Shown: one piece after another, positions 1 through 5,659 of the stretch
How the letters are laid out: each line of letters starts with the position of its first letter
How positions within the stretch are numbered: position 1 is the stretch's first letter
From: Bacteroidota bacterium
GTDB lineage: Bacteria; Bacteroidota; Bacteroidia; Bacteroidales; PXBB01
Length of the DNA: 6,030 nt
Direction: 5' to 3'
Assembly: GCA_022708385.1 (NCBI GenBank)
Contig: JAKIYU010000165.1
Location: 1 to 6,030 of the forward strand
Program-made: the position numbers and the translations under genes
Notes under the pieces: model-generated
Databases searched by the model: none
What the model was told of the DNA's origin: nothing
The model's input: only the letters and a program-made list of their open reading frames with translations

Positions 1-1
1 C

Positions 2-883
2 GCCCGCCTGCCCGTTTATGTGCTCTTTATAAGTGCATTTTTTCCCGATAACAGGGGCAACCTGCTCTTTGGCATATACCTTCTCGGCATTCTCACGGCC
101 ATTATTGTTGCCATACTATTTAAACGCATTCTTTTTCGGAAAAAGGAAGCGCCTTTTGTTATGGAATTGCCTCCTTTCAGAATACCTACCAACCGCTCAA
201 CTTTCAGAGGCATGTGGGGCAAAGGCGCCGAATACCTGAAAAAAATCAGCAGCATTATACTCATTTCTTCAGTAATCATTTGGGGATTTAGTCATTACCC
301 TGTAAAACAGGCATTTGACAAAGATTACGAAATGGAAATCATCTCTCTTGAAACCAGTTATGCCAAACGTATTTTGCTTGCTGAAGATGTTCAGAGCGAT
401 TTTCTTTTACAGGAAAAAGACAACAAACGACATCGGCTTGAAATGGAAAAACAAGCCGAATTGCTTGAATATTCTTTACTTGGCAGAATCGGGCACTTTA
501 TAGAACCGGTTATAAAACCGCTTGGATTCGATTGGAAAATGGGCATTGCTCTTCTGTCGGGAGCTCCTGCAAAGGAAATTATTGTAAGCACCCTGAATGT
601 GCTTTACAAAGGCGATACAGAAAGCCAAAATAACATTTCACTCATAGATAAATTGAAAGCACAAAGCATTTCTGCCGACAATCAAAACAACAGCCAACTA
701 TCCCCCCTGACGGCGCTTACATTTATGATTTTTGTACTTTTATATTTCCCATGTATCGGCACGTTGGTAGTCATTTCGCGTGAATCAGGCCACTGGAAAT
801 GGGGCGTCTTTGCTGCTTTCTATACCACTTTTATTGCATGGATAGCAGCGTTTGCCGTTTACAACCTGGGACAATTATTTTAA
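2..883 (+). CDS. feoB: Ferrous iron transport protein B, C-terminal part (5' end outside window)
   Basis: This is the C-terminal 293 residues of FeoB, the inner-membrane permease that takes up Fe(II). The reading frame is open from base 2 and begins inside the conserved ARLPVYV motif of the first Gate domain, so the start and the N-terminal GTPase domain lie upstream; the GTG at base 20 is internal. Hydrophobic segments lie at about fragment residues 20-40, 81-98, 178-202, 236-258 and 268-289. Family landmarks are PLGFDWKMG (173-181), PAKEIIVSTL of the second Gate region (189-198), YFPC (248-251) and the SRESGHWKWG stretch just before the last helix. A charged, glutamate- and lysine-rich soluble stretch at about 105-155 separates the two membrane halves. 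The frame is intact to a TAA stop. The next gene is convergent, with 10 bases between stops. The family call is secure; regulation (for example by Fur) cannot be judged because the promoter is off-window. Confidence 0.95.
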   Translation, partial: ARLPVYVLFISAFFPDNRGNLLFGIYLLGILTAIIVAILFKRILFRKKEAPFVMELPPFRIPTNRSTFRGMWGKGAEYLKKISSIILISSVIIWGFSHYPVKQAFDKDYEMEIISLETSYAKRILLAEDVQSDFLLQEKDNKRHRLEMEKQAELLEYSLLGRIGHFIEPVIKPLGFDWKMGIALLSGAPAKEIIVSTLNVLYKGDTESQNNISLIDKLKAQSISADNQNNSQLSPLTALTFMIFVLLYFPCIGTLVVISRESGHWKWGVFAAFYTTFIAWIAAFAVYNLGQLF

Positions 884-893
884 ACAGGCAATA

Positions 894-2075
894 TTAAAGA
901 CCCAGTTTTTTTGCTATCTCTTTAGGGATGGCATTTTTATGCAACATGATGTTCGTAGTCTTATAAAGGAAATAAGATTTGGAAGCATATAAAAAACCGT
1001 TATACACGTGGTTTTCGTCCGACCATGAATTTTTCACTTTCAGATAATCGGTACCATTCTGGTCTTTTGCCAGTCCGCATATAAGCATGCCGTGGTCGTC
1101 TTCAGTCTGGTAGTTGTCAAATGCCTTTTGCCTTATTTCCTGTGTAATATCGAGCTTGTAAAGTTGTTCGTTACGTTCTTTTTCGGTCAGTTTTTCCCAT
1201 TTGGCTTTTTCGGAGCCGCTCAGTTCTTCAATTTTAATCTCCGGTATTACGGCAATGCCTTTGTTCCACGAAAAGCCTTTTTCGCTTACATCGGTAGCCC
1301 AACCCACAGTGTAGCCGTTATTGACGGCATAAACCACTATCTGCCACATATCTTCGAGGGGTACATTGTAAACAGTTTCATGGGCCCAGTTGTCGGGCAA
1401 TTCCATAACAAATTTTTTATAAAAAGGATGATGCGAAAACGATGTAATAGGAATATAATCATCGGGGTTAATACCCATCTCACTTGCAAAAGTTTTAGGT
1501 GTGTATTTTTTACCATTATAATCGAAATTTTCAGGTATTTTCCCAAAATAGGTATCAAGCAAGCCGTTAAAACCATCGCGCCAAACAGGGGTAATTTTTT
1601 TATTCTCATTTTTCACAATAGCTTCGATAAATGCCTTAAGCACTTCATCAATTTCGCCGTGAACATGTTTGCCTTCTCCATATTTCAGGCCATCATATAC
1701 ACTTTCGGGTGTGATGCCCATTTCCCTGACCACATTCATTACATCGTGAAAAGCGCCACCGCCACCAAAATTTACATGGCCGTGAAAACGCACATAGCGT
1801 TCGGCTTTGGCAGCATAAGCGCAACGTACAATATACATATCGCTCAGGCTTATTTCACCCTTACCCATGCGTATAAGCTCAGCTTCGAGCATGCCAATGC
1901 CCGAAAAACTCCAGCAGGTACCCGAACGGTACTGATTTTTCACTTTGGTTACAGGGATATCCTTTACAGTTGTAAACTTATAGCCTTCGGGCTTGCCTTC
2001 TTCATTCTGTGCTTTTAAAGCTGTTGACATGGCAATTATTGCCATAATCATAAAAAAACTAATAACTCTTTTCAT
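894..2075 (-). CDS. Exported C1B family cysteine peptidase (bleomycin hydrolase / aminopeptidase C-like)
   Basis: A 393-residue papain-like cysteine peptidase of subfamily C1B. The triad is visible: Cys54 in the motif NQYRSGTCWSFS with the oxyanion Gln48, His328 in DDHGML, and Asn349 in VKNSW. The insertions between Cys and His and the HGM-type histidine motif resemble PepC and bleomycin hydrolase rather than classic papains. Family members are usually cytosolic aminopeptidases of roughly 440-480 residues that form hexameric cages. This one is shorter and begins with a Sec-type signal peptide: MKR, a hydrophobic core at residues 4-20, and a likely cut after Ala22 (LKA-QN). It is therefore probably periplasmic. 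There is no twin-arginine motif, lipobox or type IX sorting domain. It lies 56 bases downstream of the S46 peptidase on the same strand, so it may be co-transcribed with it or use its own promoter. Its substrate specificity cannot be read from sequence. It ends in KKLGL; in PepC and bleomycin hydrolase the C-terminal arm enters the active site, but I cannot tell whether that happens here. Confidence 0.88.
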   Translation of the reverse strand: MKRVISFFMIMAIIAMSTALKAQNEEGKPEGYKFTTVKDIPVTKVKNQYRSGTCWSFSGIGMLEAELIRMGKGEISLSDMYIVRCAYAAKAERYVRFHGHVNFGGGGAFHDVMNVVREMGITPESVYDGLKYGEGKHVHGEIDEVLKAFIEAIVKNENKKITPVWRDGFNGLLDTYFGKIPENFDYNGKKYTPKTFASEMGINPDDYIPITSFSHHPFYKKFVMELPDNWAHETVYNVPLEDMWQIVVYAVNNGYTVGWATDVSEKGFSWNKGIAVIPEIKIEELSGSEKAKWEKLTEKERNEQLYKLDITQEIRQKAFDNYQTEDDHGMLICGLAKDQNGTDYLKVKNSWSDENHVYNGFLYASKSYFLYKTTNIMLHKNAIPKEIAKKLGL

Positions 2076-2087
2076 TTGTTCAGATTT

Positions 2088-2115
2088 AATTTATTTATTC
2101 AAATTTATTTATTCA
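2088..2115. repeat. Perfect 14-bp tandem duplication
   Basis: AATTTATTTATTCA occurs twice, head to tail, at 2088-2101 and 2102-2115 with no mismatch. It fills half of the 56-base gap between the S46 peptidase stop and the C1B peptidase start. The duplication probably arose by slippage in AT-rich DNA. Its junction creates a TAAATTTG on the minus strand. Confidence 0.9.
2100..2107 (-). promoter_or_regulatory. Possible Bacteroidota -7 element upstream of the C1B peptidase
   Basis: The minus strand reads TAAATTTG, an exact match to the Bacteroidota -7 consensus TAnnTTTG. It lies 25 bases upstream of the ATG at 2075 and would give a leader of about 20 bases. It spans the junction of the 14-bp tandem repeat. 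I see no good TTTG -33 element at the expected distance, only a T-rich run, and AT-rich DNA gives such matches by chance. It may allow the C1B gene to be transcribed apart from the upstream S46 gene. Confidence 0.3.
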
Positions 2116-2131
2116 TAAAAAAATTCCTGCT

Positions 2132-4267
2132 TTATTGCACAATCTTCATCTCATCAATCAAATGCCCTGCACCTGCAAATTTATCAATAATAAAGAGCAC
2201 ATACCTCATGTCGAGCGAAATATTGCGGCACTGTGATGCATCGTAGTTGAGGTCGCTCATGGTGCCCTCCCAGTTACGGTCGAAGTTAATGCCAATAAGT
2301 TGCCCCTCGGCATTGATTACCGGGCTCCCTGAATTACCGCCGGTAGTATGGTTCGACGCTATGAAGCAGACAGGCATGGTGTTATTTTTTCCATACCGTC
2401 CAAAGTCCCTGGCATTGTAAAGCTCGCGCAGTTTGGGATGCACCTGATAATCGTCATATTCCAGTTTTTCCTTTTCAAATATACCGTCAAGTGTTGTATC
2501 AAAGGGAAAATAATCATCCACTTTCCCATAGGTTACCCTTAGTGTCAGGTTGGCATCGGGATAAAAAGTTTTTTCATTCTGCATTTCGATCAATCCCTGC
2601 AGGTAAATTCTGTTGAGGCTGTCGAGCTGGTCTTCGTACCTGATAAGGTCGGGATATACCTTATCAAAATAATGGGTAAAAAGGCTACTGGCCAGCACAA
2701 AGGCAGGGTCTTTTTCAATTTTTTTCAATTTCTTTATCTGATAACCATCCAGGAGGGCCATCGTTTTATTTTTACTGGCCAGGGCTGATTTGCTAAAAAG
2801 AAAATCAGTGTATCCATTAAAATCTTCTTTAAACGCATCTCTGATTTTAGCTAATCCGGCAGGAAGATTTTCGTTGTTATAGCTATTGTAATAAGCCTTC
2901 ATGGTATTAATAAAAAGCAACCTGTCGGTTTCAAGGTCGTAATTTTTGAAATACTCTTCTGTTGTGGCTTGCAAGAGTTGAACGGCCTTTTCTATTTCTT
3001 TGGCGTCAGCATTTTTCTGATGGCTCAATTTCACCAGGTTATTAAACTTCCATGCAAAGCCTATAATTTCCGAACCCAGCCCGGCTTCAATAAAGTATTT
3101 TAATGCCCTGCGGCTGTTGTAGAGTTGTGTATAAATATCCTTATACATTGGCAAGATGTAGTAGTATTTTTTCTTTAGTGCATCGTTCTGCAACGACCAT
3201 TCTTCAAAAGCCTGCTCAAACTTTTTCTTGTTATCAATTGTCCTGAGTTTCTGCAATCCCCTGTTTTCACCTATCCATTTTTTCCATCCGTTGGCTATAT
3301 TGGCATACTTGGCGGCATATTGAATACGGATAAGGTCACTGCCTTTGCTACGGGCATCAATAATTTTAAGGCGCATATCGCGCATATTTATGGCGATGGG
3401 GTTTTCAAGCTCTTTAATCAGCTCAACCTCGTAGGAGGTGGCAAATTGATTGGTTGTTCCGGGAAAACCATAAACAAAAGTAAAATCGCCTTTTTCGACA
3501 CCTTTTATGGAAACTGGAAATGATTTGGCCGGCTTGTAGGGCACATTGTCCGGTGCATATTCGGCAGGTTTATTATCTTTACCGGCATAAATTCTGAATA
3601 TAGAAAAATCGCCCGTATGGCGCGGCCACATCCAGTTGTCGGCATCCCCACCAAATTTCCCTATAGATGAGGGCGGCGCACCGACGAGCCTCACATCTTT
3701 AAAAACTTCGTTTACAAAAAGAAAATACTGGTTCCCATTGTAAAAATCTTTTATAACAGCCTGGTAATGCGTCCCTTTAACGGCTTCATCACATATCTTT
3801 TTAATATTCTTTTCGACAGCCTTTGCCCTTTCGGCTTCCGTCAGTTTGGGGTCAACATTTCTCAGCACCAAATCCGTAACGTCTTCCATGCGTACTAAAA
3901 AAGTAACTGTCAGGCCTTTATTTACCAACTCCTCTTTCCTGTTCTGCGCCCAGAAACCGTTTTTCAGATAATCATTTTCAAGGGTACTGTGGGCCTGTAT
4001 CTGGCTATATCCGCAGTGGTGATTAGTAATCAGCAGGCCTTCGTCGGAAATGAGTTCGCCGGTGCATCCCCTGCCGAAAAGTACAACGGCATCCTTCAAA
4101 CTGCTGTGATTTGTACTGTAAATATCATCGGCAGAAATTTTCATACCCATGCCTTTCATCCTTGATTCATTGTTTTTAATAAATAAGGGTATCCACATGC
4201 CTTCGTCGGCAACGGAAAACAAATTAAAAATGAAAGCAAAACTTAAAAGCAGAAATATTTTTTTCAT
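2132..4267 (-). CDS. S46 family dipeptidyl peptidase, DPP11-type (Asp/Glu-specific)
   Basis: A 711-residue serine exopeptidase of family S46, which removes N-terminal dipeptides; the Porphyromonas gingivalis enzymes are of similar length. The ATG at 4267 is preferred over the GTG at 4273 because it directly starts a clean signal peptide (MKKIFLLLSF, cut probably after Ala20 in SVA-DEG) and leaves a 9-base gap to ridA. Numbering from this ATG, the trypsin-like triad is His84 (TNHHCGY), Asp220 (WPRHTGDF) and Ser646 (GGNSGSP). Cys68 and Cys85 could form a disulfide. The S46-typical GGDADNWMWPRHTGDF stretch is intact, and the central part (about 330-560) is the charged helical domain. Arg664, 18 residues after the catalytic Ser in FDRNWEG, matches the Arg that gives DPP11 its preference for Asp/Glu at P1; DPP7 has Gly there. 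There is no type IX sorting domain, so a periplasmic location is inferred. It is probably co-transcribed with ridA. The family call is very secure, the specificity fairly so. Confidence 0.94.
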   Translation of the reverse strand: MKKIFLLLSFAFIFNLFSVADEGMWIPLFIKNNESRMKGMGMKISADDIYSTNHSSLKDAVVLFGRGCTGELISDEGLLITNHHCGYSQIQAHSTLENDYLKNGFWAQNRKEELVNKGLTVTFLVRMEDVTDLVLRNVDPKLTEAERAKAVEKNIKKICDEAVKGTHYQAVIKDFYNGNQYFLFVNEVFKDVRLVGAPPSSIGKFGGDADNWMWPRHTGDFSIFRIYAGKDNKPAEYAPDNVPYKPAKSFPVSIKGVEKGDFTFVYGFPGTTNQFATSYEVELIKELENPIAINMRDMRLKIIDARSKGSDLIRIQYAAKYANIANGWKKWIGENRGLQKLRTIDNKKKFEQAFEEWSLQNDALKKKYYYILPMYKDIYTQLYNSRRALKYFIEAGLGSEIIGFAWKFNNLVKLSHQKNADAKEIEKAVQLLQATTEEYFKNYDLETDRLLFINTMKAYYNSYNNENLPAGLAKIRDAFKEDFNGYTDFLFSKSALASKNKTMALLDGYQIKKLKKIEKDPAFVLASSLFTHYFDKVYPDLIRYEDQLDSLNRIYLQGLIEMQNEKTFYPDANLTLRVTYGKVDDYFPFDTTLDGIFEKEKLEYDDYQVHPKLRELYNARDFGRYGKNNTMPVCFIASNHTTGGNSGSPVINAEGQLIGINFDRNWEGTMSDLNYDASQCRNISLDMRYVLFIIDKFAGAGHLIDEMKIVQ

Positions 4268-4276
4268 AATCACTTA

Positions 4277-4654
4277 TTATTTAACAGCAATGGCGGATAT
4301 TTCAACACGAACATTCTTGGGAAGCCCTTTTACGGCAACCGTTTCGCGTGCAGGATAGTCGTCCTTAAAATAGCCCGCATAAATATCATTTACTATCCCA
4401 AAATTTGTCATATCGTCCAAAAAAATGGAAGTCTTTACAATATTCGAAAAATCAAGTCCGGCGGCTTCCAATATGCCCTTAATATTTTTCATCACCTGGT
4501 GTGTCTCGGTTTCAACGTCCTTATTGTTAAGGGTTGCTGTTTCGGGATTAACTGCAATCTGACCGGAGATGTACAAGGTGCCGTTAGCCATAACACCCTG
4601 GTTGTAAGGAGCTATGGGTAAAGACGAGTTTAATGTTTTAATAATTTGTTTCAT
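4277..4654 (-). CDS. ridA: RidA family enamine/imine deaminase
   Basis: A full-length 125-residue member of the RidA (YjgF/YER057c/UK114) family. These small cytosolic trimers hydrolyse reactive enamines and imines such as 2-aminoacrylate, made when PLP enzymes like serine/threonine dehydratase act, and so protect other PLP enzymes. Visible features are IAPYNQGV (residues 14-21, with the family Tyr17), YISGQIA (28-34), and the C-terminal signature PARETVAVKGLP...VEISAIAV. Arg103 corresponds to the active-site Arg (Arg105 in E. coli) and Glu118 to the conserved Glu in VEI. These residues place it with true RidA rather than the Rid2-7 groups, many of which lack the Arg. The ATG at 4654 gives the normal N terminus. 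It is the first gene of the minus-strand cluster, 9 bases ahead of the S46 peptidase, and is divergent from pabA. No signal peptide is present. Confidence 0.93.
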   Translation of the reverse strand: MKQIIKTLNSSLPIAPYNQGVMANGTLYISGQIAVNPETATLNNKDVETETHQVMKNIKGILEAAGLDFSNIVKTSIFLDDMTNFGIVNDIYAGYFKDDYPARETVAVKGLPKNVRVEISAIAVK

Positions 4655-4706
4655 TCCTAATTGTATTTAAATATTTCTGACTTGTATAAGACATTATTAC
4701 GCAACA

Positions 4707-4761
4707 GAAAGTTACAAAAACTGCGTGCGGTATGCTAAATTAAGACAGTTTTTGTAATTTC
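4707..4761. repeat. Inverted repeat between ridA and pabA (candidate operator or stem-loop)
   Basis: TTACAAAAACTG (4712-4723) is followed, after a 22-base spacer, by its exact reverse complement CAGTTTTTGTAA (4746-4757). If G4711 is bulged, the pairing extends four more bases, GAAA (4707-4710) with TTTC (4758-4761), giving 16 pairs. The repeat lies roughly in the middle of the 146-base region between two divergent genes, so it cannot be a terminator for either. Each arm, read outward, gives CAGTTTTTGTAA followed by TTTC or CTTTC, so the two divergent genes see nearly the same sequence upstream. It may be a binding site for a dimeric regulator or paired promoter elements; I do not recognise a specific regulator. 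Confidence 0.75.
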
Positions 4762-4800
4762 ACAGCGCAATCAGACGACAATTATACAAAAAAAAACAGT

Positions 4801-5376
4801 ATGCCCGACAACTTGCTGCTAATTGACAATTACGATTCATTTACATTTAACCTGTATCATTATCTGCAAGACGCTACCGACCAAATAGATGTTATAAGAA
4901 ACGATAAGATTGACCTGATTGACGTTGAGAAATACGATGCCATAGTGTTGTCGCCCGGGCCGGGGTTACCCGAAGAAGCCGGTATCTGCCTCGACATCAT
5001 CCGTAATTTTTACACGACCAAAAAAATATTGGGCGTTTGTCTGGGGCATCAGGCCATTGCGTTGGCGTTCGGTGGCAGGCTTAAAAACCTCAATTCTGTA
5101 ATGCACGGCTTATCGCGTCCCACCCTATTAACAAAAAAAAATGACGTACTTTTCAAGGGCATTCCAAATGTTTTTGATTGCGCACGTTATCATTCTTGGG
5201 TGGTTGATAAAACTTTCCTGCCCGACACACTCGAAGAACTGGCCCATGATGAGCAAGGTGAAATCATGGCTTTGAAACACAAGCAATTCCCGATCTATGG
5301 TCTGCAGTTCCACCCTGAATCCGTTATGACACCATTCGGAAAAACATTACTCCGCAACTGGATGAACATACGCTAA
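4801..5376 (+). CDS. pabA: Glutamine amidotransferase, PabA/TrpG family (aminodeoxychorismate or anthranilate synthase component II)
   Basis: A complete 191-residue class I glutamine amidotransferase that supplies ammonia from glutamine to a chorismate-using partner. The N terminus LLIDNYDSFTFNLYHYL, the oxyanion motif SPGPGLPEEAG (residues 51-61), the nucleophile Cys80 in GVCLGHQ, and His171/Glu173 in FHPES form a full catalytic set. VMHG (100-103) and YHSWVV (130-135) are also typical. The stretch EIMALKHKQFPIYGLQFHPES resembles E. coli PabA, and I favour the folate (p-aminobenzoate) role, but many bacteria use one subunit for both PabB and TrpE, so trpG remains possible. No component I gene lies within the window on either side, so the partner must be encoded elsewhere. 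The upstream leader is A-rich with no Shine-Dalgarno sequence. tatA follows on the same strand after 74 bases. Confidence 0.93.
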   Translation: MPDNLLLIDNYDSFTFNLYHYLQDATDQIDVIRNDKIDLIDVEKYDAIVLSPGPGLPEEAGICLDIIRNFYTTKKILGVCLGHQAIALAFGGRLKNLNSVMHGLSRPTLLTKKNDVLFKGIPNVFDCARYHSWVVDKTFLPDTLEELAHDEQGEIMALKHKQFPIYGLQFHPESVMTPFGKTLLRNWMNIR

Positions 5377-5379
5377 TTA

Positions 5380-5415
5380 TTTGTACTTCGCTTTCAATTA
5401 AAAAACTTAACTTTG
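5380..5415 (+). promoter_or_regulatory. Candidate Bacteroidota-type promoter for tatA-tatC
   Basis: TAACTTTG at 5408-5415 matches the Bacteroidota -7 consensus TAnnTTTG exactly. A TTTG lies upstream at 5380-5383, but the spacer is 24 bases, a few longer than the usual roughly 19-21, so the -33 part is weak. Initiation would fall near 5420, leaving a leader of about 30 bases before the tatA ATG at 5451. This suggests that tatAC can be transcribed separately from pabA. No clear intrinsic terminator follows pabA. Confidence 0.42.
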
Positions 5416-5450
5416 TATAATAACTTGATTTTTTATTAAAAACTAAAAAC

Positions 5451-5627
5451 ATGATAGGGACACAGGAAATTATTGTCATCTTTCTTATTGTTCTGCTGCT
5501 ATTTGGCGGACGTAAAATTCCCGAACTAATGAGGGGGTTAGGCCGGGGTTTAAAAGAATTCAAAGACGCCTCGAAAGGCATCACACACGATGACGAAGAG
5601 ACTAATGATAAAAATGGCAACCGCTAA
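5451..5627 (+). CDS. tatA: Twin-arginine translocase subunit TatA/TatE
   Basis: A 58-residue TatA-family protein, the pore- or patch-forming subunit of the Tat pathway, which exports folded proteins across the inner membrane. The translation begins MIGTQEIIVIFLIVLLLFGG. It shows a short transmembrane helix (about residues 7-18) with a polar Glu6 near its start. The hallmark FGG hinge follows (18-20), then RKIPELMRGLGRGLKEFKDA as the amphipathic helix, and an acidic, polar tail (DDEETNDKNGNR). The length fits the short TatA/E proteins of Bacteroidota. The ATG at 5451 gives the canonical N terminus. tatC starts 32 bases after the stop, so the two form an operon. No tatB is seen; TatA probably does both jobs, as in other minimal TatAC systems. 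Confidence 0.94.
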   Translation: MIGTQEIIVIFLIVLLLFGGRKIPELMRGLGRGLKEFKDASKGITHDDEETNDKNGNR

Positions 5628-5649
5628 GCGCATCTGAGGTAAGCGCATC
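5625..5649. repeat. Direct repeat of TAAGCGCATC in the tatA-tatC gap
   Basis: TAAGCGCATC occurs at 5625-5634, starting with the tatA stop codon, and again at 5640-5649, an offset of 15 bases. The flanking bases do not match further. It may be the remains of a small tandem duplication. No function is evident. Confidence 0.6.
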
Positions 5650-5659
5650 AAGTAATCTT

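Noticed and set aside
1092..2018. Long open frame of 308 codons on the plus strand
   Set aside because: It lies fully antisense to the C1B peptidase, whose catalytic motifs are intact. The antisense translation is rich in Phe and Ile, the complement of Lys/Glu/Asn codons, and shows no recognisable domain.
2711..2730. Tandem TTTTTCAATT within the S46 gene, a possible slippage or phase-variation site
   Set aside because: It encodes an ordinary Lys-rich helix segment (KLKKIEKD) and the frame is intact on both sides; two copies in a Lys-rich coding stretch are not unusual.
4268..4273. GTG start six bases upstream for the S46 peptidase
   Set aside because: The ATG at 4267 gives a standard MKK signal peptide start and is the commoner start codon; the GTG adds only two residues.
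894..4273. Tat signal peptides on the two exported peptidases, given the nearby tatAC genes
   Set aside because: Their N termini are MKRVIS and MKKIFL with no twin-arginine motif; they look like Sec substrates.
5429..5443. TTTTTTATTAAAAAC as a terminator hairpin after pabA
   Set aside because: The pairing is all A-T with a minimal loop and no following T-run; it overlaps the likely tatA leader.
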